A stretch of DNA of 64,000 bases from an uncultured bacterium (GTDB taxonomy: Bacteria > Cyanobacteriota > Vampirovibrionia > Gastranaerophilales > Gastranaerophilaceae). Position 1 is the stretch's first letter; each line of letters starts with the position of its first letter. The DNA is taken from positions 62,001 through 126,000 of the forward strand of contig CASFTJ010000007.1 in assembly GCA_949297715.1 (NCBI GenBank), written 5' to 3'. This document shows positions 46,574 to 54,900 of this stretch, piece by piece. The translations under genes were made by a program, and so were the position numbers. The notes beneath the pieces are model-generated. The model saw only the letters and a program-made list of their open reading frames with translations. It ran no database searches and was not told the DNA's origin.

Positions 46574-48001
46574 CTATTTGAATTTTCGCATCATTTTTAA
46601 CGCTTTATTCATTGCATGCTTCCCTAATTTAGGGTTTAATCCGGGCATATTCGGCATTCCATTCATTGATGAAGGATTCGGCGAACCCATTTTGCCGAAC
46701 AATCCCTTCATATCATGCAAACCTTTCATCATTGTCCGCATTTGCTCAAATTGTTTTACGTAATTATTAATTTCCGACAATTCCATTCCGCTGCCTTTTG
46801 CAATTCTTTTCTTGCGGCTTGTGTCCAATAAATCAGGCTTGTTTCGCTCTTCCGGTGTCATACTCTGGATAAATACTTCAATCCTTTTGAATTGTTTCTC
46901 TCCTTCGTGCGAAATTTTGTCACGGTCGTCTTTGCTGATGTTTAATCCCGGTATCATCCCGAGAAGATTTCCCATTGAGCCGAACATTTTCATCTGCTTT
47001 TGCATTTTCAGAAAATCATTGAAAGAAAATTCGGCTTTTGCCATTTTTTCTTCCAATTCTTTTGCCTGTTTTTCGTCAAATACTTCCTGCGCTCGTTCAA
47101 CAAGGGATACTATATCTCCCATCCCGAGAATTCTTGTTGCCATTCTTTCAGGATAAAAGTCCTCTAAGGCGTGAAGTTTTTCGCCCGTTCCAGTTAATTT
47201 TATCGGTTTTCCCGTACAATATGCTATACTTAATGCCGAGCCACCTCTGCTGTCACCGTCAAGCTTTGTCAGAACCAACCCTGTTAATCCTAGCTGTGTA
47301 TCAAAGTTTTCTGCAACATTAACTGCTTCCTGTCCTGTCATTGCGTCTATTACAAGAAGTTTTTCATCAGGTTTGAAAATTCTGTCTATAAGCAGAAGTT
47401 CTGCCATCATATCAGTATCTATCTGTAATCTTCCGGCTGTATCTAAGATTAAAACATTATAATTATTGTTTTTTGCGTATTCAATAGCTTTTTCAACAAT
47501 ATTTTGAACATCTTTAGATTCAGGAATTGTAAAAACTTCGACTTCAATTTCTTTTCCTAATGTCTGAAGCTGTGTAATTGCAGCGGGACGATAGACATCG
47601 CAGGCTACAAGTAAAGGATTTTTGCCTTCTTTTTTCAATTTAACCGCAAGCTTTGCGCTTGATGTTGTTTTACCTGAACCCTGAAGACCAAGCATCATAA
47701 TTAATGACGGATTTCCGTTTAATTCAAGCGGTTTTTTCTCTTTCCCTAAAAGTTCTATAAGCTCATCGTGAACAATTTTTACAAGCTGCTGGGAAGCATC
47801 AACCCCCTGAACAATGTTTTCGCCTTCAGCTTTATCTCGAATATTTGAGATGAAAGATTTGACTACTCTCAGGTTTACATCAGCATCCAAAAGCGCACGG
47901 CGTATCTCACGCAAAGCTTCGTGCATATTCTCCTGCGTAAGTTCTTTATCTTGTGTACTGCGTATGATATTTTGTAATTTCTCGCTCAAGCTGTCAAACA
48001 T
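46574..48001 (-). CDS. ffh: Signal recognition particle protein Ffh
   Basis: The SRP54 GTPase that recognises signal sequences on ribosomes and docks with FtsY. 475 residues: N domain, G domain with GLQGSGKTTSSAKLA, DVYRPAAITQL, LDTAGRLQ, LTKLDGDSRGGSALS, and the methionine-rich M domain at the C-terminus (many Met: KMQKQMKMFGSMGNLLGM). AAGGGA ribosome site. Its 4.5S RNA partner was not seen in the window. Confidence 0.97.
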   Translation of the reverse strand: MFDSLSEKLQNIIRSTQDKELTQENMHEALREIRRALLDADVNLRVVKSFISNIRDKAEGENIVQGVDASQQLVKIVHDELIELLGKEKKPLELNGNPSLIMMLGLQGSGKTTSSAKLAVKLKKEGKNPLLVACDVYRPAAITQLQTLGKEIEVEVFTIPESKDVQNIVEKAIEYAKNNNYNVLILDTAGRLQIDTDMMAELLLIDRIFKPDEKLLVIDAMTGQEAVNVAENFDTQLGLTGLVLTKLDGDSRGGSALSIAYCTGKPIKLTGTGEKLHALEDFYPERMATRILGMGDIVSLVERAQEVFDEKQAKELEEKMAKAEFSFNDFLKMQKQMKMFGSMGNLLGMIPGLNISKDDRDKISHEGEKQFKRIEVFIQSMTPEERNKPDLLDTSRKKRIAKGSGMELSEINNYVKQFEQMRTMMKGLHDMKGLFGKMGSPNPSSMNGMPNMPGLNPKLGKHAMNKALKMMRKFK

Positions 48002-48083
48002 AATTTATCCCTTTAATAATCTTTCATTGATAAAATTATATCATGAAAACATTAATTTGGCGGCAAAAAGAGCTTAAAAACAA

Positions 48084-48473
48084 TTAAAAATCATCTTCAT
48101 ACGGATCAAAAACATACGGGAACGGATCTTCTTTAGGTAAACGGTTACTGGTATCAACACCCTCAAGGTCTGTTCCTTTATAAAATTCTTCACGTGCTTT
48201 CTGGCATTCTTCCGGTGAATATAAAAGCGGTTTGGGTTTTGGATCACGACAATATGCTTCTTTAAATGCATCAACTGTCATTTCTTTAATAGCTATTCCG
48301 ATATTTCTCCATCTTTCGGATTCACTGCAATTTTCAAGTTCTGTTTCATCTACCCAACCCCAGTCATCTGCGCCGTATCCTGATGTGAAAGTCGGTGTTG
48401 AAACCGGTTTTGTTTGATTATTTATTCTGTTTTGGTATGTATATGGTTTATAAGTATTAAATGAAATTCGCAT
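48084..48473 (-). CDS. Hypothetical protein
   Basis: Not recognised. 129 residues: a polar start (SFNTYKPYTYQNRINNQTKP), a Trp/acidic region (GADDWGWVDETELENC), and a Pro-rich acidic end (DPFPYVFDPYEDDF). No signal peptide. It lies 82 bases from ffh, in the same direction, with a GAGG site before the ATG. A rival frame across it on the same strand (48074-48274) is shorter and unlikely. Confidence 0.65.
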   Translation of the reverse strand: MRISFNTYKPYTYQNRINNQTKPVSTPTFTSGYGADDWGWVDETELENCSESERWRNIGIAIKEMTVDAFKEAYCRDPKPKPLLYSPEECQKAREEFYKGTDLEGVDTSNRLPKEDPFPYVFDPYEDDF

Positions 48474-48808
48474 TATGCCTCACATTTATTAATTTTATTC
48501 ATGTTTAAACATAAAAAAGATAATTTATGCTACCAGTTTAGTAAAAATTTACATTATTTTACATAGTTTGTCAACGAAACATCGTAAAAATGAATGATTT
48601 AATTTCGTAAGTCACCTGCTATATTAAAACCATACTCCTTAGAGACTAAGATACACATATCCCTAATCAACAGCTATGCACCTCAAGTACATAGCTTTTT
48701 TTTATGTTTATATTTTTTTATAAATTCATTTATTTGTAGGATTAAAAAGCTTTTTTGATTGTTTAAAATAAAGTTGCGGGGGTTAGTAACATTTTGGGGG
48801 AAATAAGT
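48474..48808 (+). other. Gene-free stretch with a possible small RNA
   Basis: No protein frame. A clean hairpin terminator at 48672-48703 (AGCTATG ... CATAGCT then eight T) has no gene upstream on its strand, and a 70-base stretch before it (from about 48600) contains non-repetitive sequence. A short noncoding transcript is possible. I matched it to no known RNA family. Confidence 0.35.
48672..48703 (+). terminator. Orphan Rho-independent terminator
   Basis: AGCTATG pairs with CATAGCT around CACCTCAAGTA, followed by T8. No rightward gene precedes it. Confidence 0.75.
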
Positions 48809-49042
48809 ATGAAAAAAAATTATTTATCCGATAGCAAAGTTTTCCAACCCCAAACAAACGGGGAAATTTCCGAATCTATTACAAAAACTTGGACACAACA
48901 GGCTTTGGAATGTTATTCAATCGGCTGTGACTGTTCTAAGTGTTCGCTTTCCAAGGGCAATTATTCTTTTATTTGCCAGATGCCAAAAGTTATTGAAATT
49001 TTAATTGAATTTGCAGGCAAACCCGTTTTGAGTGCTTTTTGA
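48809..49042 (+). CDS. Small cysteine-cluster protein
   Basis: 77 residues with ATG 48809, nine bases after GGGGG; an upstream TTG at 48794 is possible. The core CYSIGCDCSKCSLSKGNYSF is followed by CQMPKV, giving five closely spaced cysteines (C-x4-C-x-C-x2-C) and a sixth conserved-looking one, then a helical end. The spacing suggests a metal site (zinc or iron-sulfur). Family not known to me. Terminator follows at 49070. Confidence 0.7.
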   Translation: MKKNYLSDSKVFQPQTNGEISESITKTWTQQALECYSIGCDCSKCSLSKGNYSFICQMPKVIEILIEFAGKPVLSAF

Positions 49043-49069
49043 ATAATCCTTCTTGAATTTTGTAAAGAT

Positions 49070-49092
49070 AGCAGGGGAAACCCTGCTTTTTT
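49070..49092 (+). terminator. Rho-independent terminator
   Basis: AGCAGGG-GAAA-CCCTGCT with a GNRA-type loop and T6. Confidence 0.88.
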
Positions 49093-49140
49093 ATTTTTGT
49101 AAAATTCTTTTTATGTTAATATAATTTTCGGGAAATACGT

Positions 49141-50421
49141 ATGAGAGTATTCTTGATTTTATTATGTTTATATATATTTACCTTGCCTGTGAATGCCGAT
49201 GTTGTAAAGATTTCGCTTGATGAGGCGATTGATATTGCTTTAGAGAACAATCTTGATTTATTGGCAAAACGTAAGGAACTTAAGATTGCTGATGCTGAGA
49301 TTAAAATTGCGAACAGGCTTCAAAATCCGCAAGTTCAGGCAAATGTTCTTGTCGGTAAAATTACAACAGGAAACTCATCGCAAGCAGGATTGATGTTTCC
49401 GATAGAAACATTTAAGCGCGGTGTCAGAAAAAAAGCTGCCATCGCTCAGAAAAAAGCGGTTGAAAACCAGATAAAACAAGCGGAACACGAATTAAAAATA
49501 AAAGTAATGAAGGCTTATTTTGAGGTTCTTTATTATAAGTCTGTTGAAGATATTATGATTAAGCGGAAAAAACTGTTTGAAGATATGAAAAAAATTGCTT
49601 CCGAAAAATCACGTACAGGCGGAAATTACAAAATTGATTCTCTTCAGGCGGATATAAAGTATAAAAAACAGCTTATAGAATTGAACAGATCAAAAGCTGA
49701 GTTGATGAATGCTCAATTTGAATTTAACAAAACAATTAACGTTCCTGCAGATGAAAAAATGTATGATACGCAAGAATCGTCGTTATTTGATGATGATTTG
49801 ACAATTCTGGATATACAACTTCCGCCTTATGAAACAATAGAAGCAACCGCACTTAAATACAGTTATTCTATAAGGATTACGGATAACAACATTGAAAAAT
49901 ACGGGCAGGAATATGTTCTTGCAAAACGCCAGCGAATACCTGATTTAATGATAGGCGGAGGGTTTGCTTGGCAGACAAAGTATAACGGTGAAGGCGACAA
50001 TTGGCCAGGAGCTTTTGTAGGCGGCGGGTTTAATCTTCCGGTTCTTTATTCTTACAGACCGGATATTGATAAAGCGGCAACTATTCTTCAAAAAACTCAA
50101 ATGGATAAAGCGTCTTTTGAGAATAAACTTAAAATTACTCTTAAACAAAATTACAACAATTTTAAATATGCCCGCCAGAATATGGATTATTACAAAGATA
50201 TTCTTAAAGAATCCGATGAAATTCTTAAAACTTCGACAGATATGTACAAAACAGGAGATATTACGTTAATAAATCTTATTTGGACAGAAAATAACCATCA
50301 AACAATTCTGAATGAATACTTAACGGCAATGGATTTTTACTATGGCGGTTATCTGAATATGATGCATAATATTGGTCATGATCTTCTTTTAGAAGAAGAT
50401 ATTTTTGAAGATGAAAATTAA
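49141..50421 (+). CDS. TolC-family outer-membrane efflux protein
   Basis: A 426-residue outer-membrane channel: a signal peptide (RVFLILLCLYIFTLPVNA), the first helix-barrel repeat with ISLDEAIDIALENNLDLLAK, the internal strands, and a second repeat with FKYARQNMDYYKD and TGDITLINLIWTENN. Together with the OmpH chaperone it shows a Gram-negative envelope. TG-T-TAATAT (49114-49122) is a plausible promoter about 18 bases upstream. No inner-membrane pump gene is adjacent, so its partner is elsewhere; it is intact, unlike the fragment at 4 kb. Confidence 0.88.
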   Translation: MRVFLILLCLYIFTLPVNADVVKISLDEAIDIALENNLDLLAKRKELKIADAEIKIANRLQNPQVQANVLVGKITTGNSSQAGLMFPIETFKRGVRKKAAIAQKKAVENQIKQAEHELKIKVMKAYFEVLYYKSVEDIMIKRKKLFEDMKKIASEKSRTGGNYKIDSLQADIKYKKQLIELNRSKAELMNAQFEFNKTINVPADEKMYDTQESSLFDDDLTILDIQLPPYETIEATALKYSYSIRITDNNIEKYGQEYVLAKRQRIPDLMIGGGFAWQTKYNGEGDNWPGAFVGGGFNLPVLYSYRPDIDKAATILQKTQMDKASFENKLKITLKQNYNNFKYARQNMDYYKDILKESDEILKTSTDMYKTGDITLINLIWTENNHQTILNEYLTAMDFYYGGYLNMMHNIGHDLLLEEDIFEDEN

Positions 50422-50440
50422 TAATTGTTTTAATATTACA

Positions 50441-50472
50441 AAAACCTCTCTTTTTATCATAAAAAGAGAGGT
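50441..50472 (-). terminator. Terminator of the small leftward gene pair
   Basis: On the minus strand CCTCTCTTTTTA and TAAAAAGAGAGG form a 12-pair stem with a short loop, then a T run; it may also serve the rightward TolC gene. Confidence 0.72.
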
Positions 50473-50506
50473 CTGCCATATATTCGGCTACAATTTATAA
50501 TTCTTC

Positions 50507-50719
50507 TTATCTTAACGGAAGGCCTTCTTGGTGAAATTTCATTAATTTTGCCAGATGCCACTGTCTTGCTTTGATATCATCAATTGTATTTTTTATATCT
50601 TCCAGCTCTGCAAGAAGTGTCGTAAGATCTTTTCTTTGCGGAATGAAGACTTCTTTTTCTTCAACTTCGTTCCAGCTTGGAGAAAAGCAGCCGTTTTCAA
50701 AAATTTCTTTCATATCCAT
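50507..50719 (-). CDS. Small acidic helical protein
   Basis: 70 residues, unknown. An acidic N-terminal part with Trp (FSPSWNEVEEKEVF) is followed by a heptad-like helix (LTTLLAELEDIKNTIDDIKA), probably a short coiled coil. GAGGA site before the ATG. It is 35 bases downstream of a second small gene in the same direction and ends at a terminator. Confidence 0.62.
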   Translation of the reverse strand: MDMKEIFENGCFSPSWNEVEEKEVFIPQRKDLTTLLAELEDIKNTIDDIKARQWHLAKLMKFHQEGLPLR

Positions 50720-50754
50720 AATCTTGTCCTCAAAAGTTTGTATTTTTCTGTATT

Positions 50755-50967
50755 TTATTGATTTTCTTTGGAGATAAATGAATAAAACAAATCTGCAAGA
50801 TCGAATTTGCCGTATTTAAAGGGGATTGCCTGTTTTGCGTAATCGGTTCCCGTAATATTTTGCAAATCCTGCATTTCTTTAAAACTGAGAGAATTAAAGT
50901 CAAAACTTGTCATCTCACCGTAATCAATCATCAAATCTTCAATATCAAGAATTTTTTTGTCGTCCAT
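50755..50967 (-). CDS. Small acidic protein
   Basis: 70 residues from ATG 50967, eight bases after AGGAG; a GTG at 50976 is the alternative. The chain MDDKKILDIEDLMIDYGEMT with later FKYGKFDLADLFYSFI is acidic and helical, without known domain. It is first of a two-gene leftward unit. Function unknown. Confidence 0.6.
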   Translation of the reverse strand: MDDKKILDIEDLMIDYGEMTSFDFNSLSFKEMQDLQNITGTDYAKQAIPFKYGKFDLADLFYSFISKENQ

Positions 50968-51240
50968 AAAACACACTCCTTATAAACTGTTAGCTGGTTC
51001 ACATTATTGATGTCGGATTAAAATGCAGTATTCTTTAGGGAAAAAAGGTGATTTGTAACATATTTTTACAAATACACTATTCATGGGGTTGACGAAACCG
51101 AAAAAATCATTAAAATGGTCATGACGGATTTACAGCACAAAAATAGCGACGTAATCGAGTGAGATTTGGTATTAAGTAATAAAATATAAGCTTTATAAAT
51201 CCGAAAAAATAATAAAGGTAGTAATTAGAGGGCTTAAATT

Positions 51241-51795
51241 ATGGCAAATTACGGATCATTATCAGGAATATATGCCGGATTGACAAATGCCTATTCGGTA
51301 ATAGCATCGCAATATGAAGACGGTGTTACTCTGGATAACATTTTGGATGCCAGAGGAAATACATCAAATGCAACAATATTAAACAGTTCATTTGCGTCAT
51401 ATTTACAAAATAATTTTTCATCAATAGATAAAAATAATGACGGTACAATTTCATCAGATGAAATGACAACTTTAACAAACAATCTTTCAACACAAGGATT
51501 AACAAGAGAACAGTTTGCGCAGCTTGCTTTGTCAGGCACAAGCGGGCTTTCAACATCTACTATAAACAATATCCTTACACATTTTGATGAAATGGACACA
51601 AATGGTGACGGAAGGATTACTGATGCAGAAATTTCGGCATTTACTGTAAACAGTGCAAAGCAGGAGAAAATGGATGAATTCAGACATCAATTTGCAACCA
51701 ATATGTCAACATTCTATGGAGATGACAGTTCTTCAAGTTCTTCAGGCTCTTACAGTATGTTGAGTTACAGATATAAACAATCATCAGACAGTTAG
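51241..51795 (+). CDS. EF-hand calcium-binding-like protein
   Basis: 184 residues with two canonical EF-hand loops: DKNNDGTISSDE (about 63-74) and DTNGDGRITDAE (about 120-131), each with Asp/Asn at calcium-ligand positions 1, 3, 5 and Glu at 12. Ends in a Ser-rich tail. No signal peptide seen. The start has GAGGG nine bases upstream. The N-terminus (MANYGSLSGIY) resembles that of the gene at the right edge of the window. Calcium binding is inferred from the loops. Confidence 0.82.
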   Translation: MANYGSLSGIYAGLTNAYSVIASQYEDGVTLDNILDARGNTSNATILNSSFASYLQNNFSSIDKNNDGTISSDEMTTLTNNLSTQGLTREQFAQLALSGTSGLSTSTINNILTHFDEMDTNGDGRITDAEISAFTVNSAKQEKMDEFRHQFATNMSTFYGDDSSSSSSGSYSMLSYRYKQSSDS

Positions 51796-51826
51796 TAACA
51801 TATTCTTACAATTTGGAAAGGAATTA

Positions 51827-51864
51827 ACCGCAATTTGTGTACTTATTGCGGTATTTCTTTTTTT
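51827..51864 (+). terminator. Terminator after the EF-hand gene
   Basis: ACCGCAAT pairs with ATTGCGGT around a ten-base loop, followed by a T-rich run. Confidence 0.8.
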
Positions 51865-51873
51865 AAAAAGGGG

Positions 51874-52245
51874 TTAAATTTCCGAAAAATCCAAATTCTT
51901 TTCAAGTTGTGAAATTATGTAGTTAAATCTTTCTTTATTATTTTTAAACCAGAAGCCGATTAAGGCTTCAAAGGCAGTTGCCTGGCGGTATTCACTCTGG
52001 CATGAGCGTCTTGCAACAGGTATCGGAAGGTTTCTTGCACGTCTTGAAAGCTCTTTTTCTTCTTCAGTTAAAATATTTTCAATTTCTTCCAAAAGTCCCG
52101 CCTGAAAATGCCCTTTAACTTTATCGGTCGTAATTTTATGTAACTTTTTAGCGTTGTTTGTCAGAAGAATTGTTTTTTCTCTAATCAGCAGTTCCCAAAC
52201 GGCATCACCTAAATATGCGTAATTTCTAAGGTTAATTTCATCCAT
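51874..52245 (-). CDS. mrnC: Mini-ribonuclease III
   Basis: A 123-residue RNase III catalytic domain lacking the dsRNA-binding domain; in Bacillus it matures 23S rRNA and in cyanobacteria members also act in rRNA processing. YAYLGDAVWELLIRE and FEALIGFW carry the acidic residues of the catalytic centre. Standing alone and convergent with the EF-hand gene. Confidence 0.9.
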   Translation of the reverse strand: MDEINLRNYAYLGDAVWELLIREKTILLTNNAKKLHKITTDKVKGHFQAGLLEEIENILTEEEKELSRRARNLPIPVARRSCQSEYRQATAFEALIGFWFKNNKERFNYIISQLEKNLDFSEI

Positions 52246-52325
52246 AAATTCAGTTTACAACAAAATGAAATATATTGAAAATTCCTTTTATCCATGCAAA
52301 AATTCAATAAGAGAGGGAATTTTAT

Positions 52326-52973
52326 ATGTGTAAAAAATTAATTTTGGCGATATTTATCAGTGTTTTAGCCTCAGGTGTAAGTTATTCGGAAACGATATTA
52401 TCTCCCCAGAGCATTGAAGACGAAGTAATTCAAGTAGAAAAGCCCGCTGAAGCTTACACATTAATAAACAGGATTAGAAAAGACAGAAATACAATTTATA
52501 ATGTCTTAAATCTTACGCCCTCACAAATCTGCAAAACCAGAGAAATAGAACAGCAAAGGTTTGAAGAGATAACCCCGCTTGTGGATGAACTTTTGTTTGT
52601 CAGAAAACAAATAAGAGAACTTAATGCCTCAGGCGCCTCAAGAAAAGAAATTAACGCACTTTGCAGACAATCAGACAAAATTGAAAAACAAATAAGAAAA
52701 ATTTGTAATAAATACGACAAATGCTTTGAAAGACTTTTAAACAGCGAGCAAAAAAGCAAATATAAAATGGTTCAAAAGCTGAGATTTGACGATCTTAAAA
52801 AGATAAAAAAGATTGACAAATACGGCAGAAAACCATCTGACTTACGACCGTTCGGATATGGAATAAGCCAGCCTGCATATTTGGAAGACTTGAACGAACA
52901 GCGCTCTTTTAAGAATAGATGGAAACAAGTATTTAAAAAAGACTGCAAAGACGCTGATGACAATTTAAACTAA
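52326..52973 (+). CDS. Periplasmic Spy/CpxP-like LTxxQ protein
   Basis: 215 residues: a signal peptide (KKLILAIFISVLASGVSYS), then a helical body with LNLTPSQICKTREIEQQRFE and LNSEQKSKYKMVQKLRF, two copies of the LTxxQ-type motif of the Spy/CpxP stress chaperone family, and a basic C-terminal tail. It probably binds periplasmic misfolded proteins; the tail is unusual. It overlaps the convergent ogt gene by nine bases. Confidence 0.72.
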   Translation: MCKKLILAIFISVLASGVSYSETILSPQSIEDEVIQVEKPAEAYTLINRIRKDRNTIYNVLNLTPSQICKTREIEQQRFEEITPLVDELLFVRKQIRELNASGASRKEINALCRQSDKIEKQIRKICNKYDKCFERLLNSEQKSKYKMVQKLRFDDLKKIKKIDKYGRKPSDLRPFGYGISQPAYLEDLNEQRSFKNRWKQVFKKDCKDADDNLN

Positions 52974-53423
52974 AGCTGATTTTTCAAGGTTAAGGAGTTT
53001 TTGTTTAATTTCAAGCCCGCCCGCATAACCTGTCAAATTGCCGTTTGCGCCGATTACTCTGTGGCAGGGAATGATTATAGGCAGTTTGTTTTTATTGTTT
53101 GCCATCCCGACAGCTCTTGAGGCTTTTTCATTGCCAATAAGTTTTGCGATGTCTTTATAAGTTGCGGTTTTGCCGTAAGGAATTGTCAAAAGCGCATTCC
53201 AGACGGATTTTTGGAAGTCTGTTCCTTCAAGTTTTAAAGGAAGGTCAAAGGTTTTGCGCTTTTTTATAAAATATTCCTCAAGCTGTGTGATTGTTTCTTT
53301 AATTACTGGAGTTTCAAGCCTTTTGCCCGAAAGCTTGCGAAATGAAATTTGCGTTAAAAAATTGTCGTCTGCTTCGATGAAAATTTTTCCTATAATTGTT
53401 TCGTAATCGTAAAAAGTTTTCAT
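52965..53423 (-). CDS. ogt: Methylated-DNA-protein-cysteine S-methyltransferase
   Basis: Suicide repair of O6-methylguanine and O4-methylthymine. The 152-residue protein has the active-site IPCHRVIGANG and the helix-turn-helix (VWNALLTIPYGKTATYKDIA). It is 15 bases downstream of a response regulator in the same direction. No ribosome site is obvious, so it may be translated by coupling. Confidence 0.94.
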   Translation of the reverse strand: MKTFYDYETIIGKIFIEADDNFLTQISFRKLSGKRLETPVIKETITQLEEYFIKKRKTFDLPLKLEGTDFQKSVWNALLTIPYGKTATYKDIAKLIGNEKASRAVGMANNKNKLPIIIPCHRVIGANGNLTGYAGGLEIKQKLLNLEKSALV

Positions 53424-53438
53424 AAATGTTTTAATTTT

Positions 53439-53816
53439 TTATTCAAAAAGCTTAGAATAATTACTTTTGAGCTGGCACATAGGTTTTGCAAGATATTCAA
53501 CATCATATTTTTCGGCGATTGCTTTAATATTAGGTGCAGCCGAAATAATTATAATTCTTGTATTTTCATATTGGGGAAAGGTCTTAATCTGGCGGATAAA
53601 CCATTCTCCTGCGTAAATCGGCAGAAAATCACTTTCCATCTGCATATCGGTAAAAATTACGTCGTAAGGCGAATCAATATTAAGCGTAATTTTATCCAAA
53701 CCTTCTTTTGCGCTTTTTGCGGTATCAATTTCGGTATCGGAAGGCAAAATTTGCTCAAGTGCTTTTGTGTGATATTCAATCCATCCTGTCGAATCGTCAG
53801 TTACAAGAATTTTCAT
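53439..53816 (-). CDS. Single-domain response regulator
   Basis: A 125-residue receiver without output domain: acidic pair in KILVTDDSTGW, phospho-acceptor Asp in VIFTDMQME, Ser/Thr position in IIISAAPN, Lys in YLAKPM. It may act by protein contact, or relay to the hybrid kinase at 58.6 kb (speculative). Its ATG follows TG-T-TAAAAT by seven bases, predicting a leaderless mRNA. Confidence 0.85.
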   Translation of the reverse strand: MKILVTDDSTGWIEYHTKALEQILPSDTEIDTAKSAKEGLDKITLNIDSPYDVIFTDMQMESDFLPIYAGEWFIRQIKTFPQYENTRIIIISAAPNIKAIAEKYDVEYLAKPMCQLKSNYSKLFE

Positions 53817-53833
53817 AAAATTTATTTTAACAT

Positions 53834-53862
53834 AAAAAACCGGATATTTATCCGGTTTTTAT
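53834..53862 (-). terminator. Terminator of the Hsp20-like gene
   Basis: ACCGGATA and TATCCGGT form a stem with A/T tracts on both sides, positioned for the leftward gene ending at 53902. Confidence 0.82.
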
Positions 53863-53901
53863 AATCATATATTTGCACAGTATTGAAGTTTGCGATGAAA
53901 A

Positions 53902-54447
53902 TTAATCTTCAAGGGGAACAACAATTATGTATTTGTCTCCGTCTTTAAACTTACTCATTTCGCCTATAAGGGCATTATCAGGGAAAATAAAGCTTTGCGT
54001 GAAACGGATTATCGCGCTTTTGTTGTGCTTTTTTGTTTCACCTGCCGCAGTAATCGTCATTTTATTTCCGTCAGTTGTTACTTCAACATTTTTTTCGTCA
54101 TTGTCGAAGGGCTTTAGGTTAATAATAATTTTGTAGGCATCTTCGGTTTTGTCAATGTGTATAATTTGTCCGGCTTGATGTTCAAGCAAATCGGCTTTAA
54201 TAGCGTCTTTGCGTGCAATTCTTTCTGCCATGCGGGCTTCTTTCATAATTGCTCTGTCCATTTTGCGCATCTGGAACATCGGATCAAGCATGCGTTTGTA
54301 ATGCCAGTCGGTTACAACATAAAAAGCGGCAAATGCACCTAAAAATGTTAATATACCGATACAAATATGTTTCATTGCAGGATGTTTGCACATAAAACAA
54401 TCATCAGCACGATGTTCATGTTTGTTTTCGTAGTTGTTTTCTTCCAT
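53902..54447 (-). CDS. Membrane-anchored Hsp20/alpha-crystallin-like protein
   Basis: 181 residues: a Cys/His-rich cytoplasmic start (CFMCKHPAMKHIC), one transmembrane helix (IGILTFLGAFAAFYVV), a linker helix, and a C-terminal beta-sandwich (about 95-181) whose strands, such as YKIIINLKPFDND, KNVEVTTDGNKMTITA and IRFTQSFIFPD, resemble the alpha-crystallin domain. Small heat shock proteins are usually soluble; a membrane-tethered form would act at the envelope. Only the domain pattern supports this. ATG follows AGGAG. Confidence 0.72.
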   Translation of the reverse strand: MEENNYENKHEHRADDCFMCKHPAMKHICIGILTFLGAFAAFYVVTDWHYKRMLDPMFQMRKMDRAIMKEARMAERIARKDAIKADLLEHQAGQIIHIDKTEDAYKIIINLKPFDNDEKNVEVTTDGNKMTITAAGETKKHNKSAIIRFTQSFIFPDNALIGEMSKFKDGDKYIIVVPLED

Positions 54448-54591
54448 TTAAAAACTCCTTTCTTATTTTACAAGGTAATAATATTGCAAATGGTTTTAAT
54501 AAGTCCATAGCACAGTCAGGTTAATACTTTTTTCCAATCTTGTAAAAGTTATAAAATTATGTTACAATTATAGCATGGAGGGTTAGTGAAA

Positions 54592-54780
54592 ATGGCAAAA
54601 ATTTTAGTTACAATGCCTGATGAATTTTTAAATCGTGTAGATGGTCTTGCAAACAACGAACAGCGGACAAGAAGCGAGCTTATTCGTGAAGCATTGAGAA
54701 GTTATATGAGAAGATATTCGCCTCAGCAAATTCAAAAAGCAGAGGATAATGCGCAAATTTTAGATCATTTATTGGATTAG
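54592..54780 (+). CDS. Ribbon-helix-helix (CopG-like) regulator
   Basis: 62 residues. AKILVTMPDEFLNRVDGLA makes the strand and helix A, and NEQRTRSELIREALRSYMRR the second helix of a ribbon-helix-helix dimer. It has a GGAGGG site before ATG 54592 (GTG at 54586 also possible). No toxin gene is adjacent, so a stand-alone regulator is likelier than an antitoxin. Confidence 0.84.
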   Translation: MAKILVTMPDEFLNRVDGLANNEQRTRSELIREALRSYMRRYSPQQIQKAEDNAQILDHLLD

Positions 54781-54886
54781 TTGGAATTTTTAAGTTTTGA
54801 TAGTTGATTATTTTTGATACCGAATTTTAAGGTATTGTTTTGTTGTCTTTGCATTTTGTCTAATAATTTTCAAAAAATATTTTTAT

Positions 54887-54894
54887 GTTAATAT
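54887..54894 (+). promoter_or_regulatory. Extended -10 promoter of ribE, leaderless type
   Basis: TG (54886-54887), one base, TAATAT (54889-54894), then six bases to ATG 54901. No FMN riboswitch-like sequence is visible upstream. Confidence 0.55.
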
Positions 54895-54900
54895 AAACCT

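Noticed and set aside
46067-46763. Plus- and minus-strand frames through the tRNA-Ser tail repeats
   Set aside because: They run through duplicated noncoding sequence, a terminator and the tRNA itself; the repeated peptide is only the DNA repeat translated.
48074-48274. Alternative 66-residue frame overlapping the hypothetical gene at 48084-48473
   Set aside because: Shorter, in another register, and without its own ribosome site.
54592-54780. Ribbon-helix-helix protein as an antitoxin
   Set aside because: No toxin-sized partner gene follows; the next gene is ribE with its own promoter.
54781-54900. FMN riboswitch before ribE
   Set aside because: The expected conserved blocks were not seen and the promoter abuts the start codon, leaving no room for a leader.
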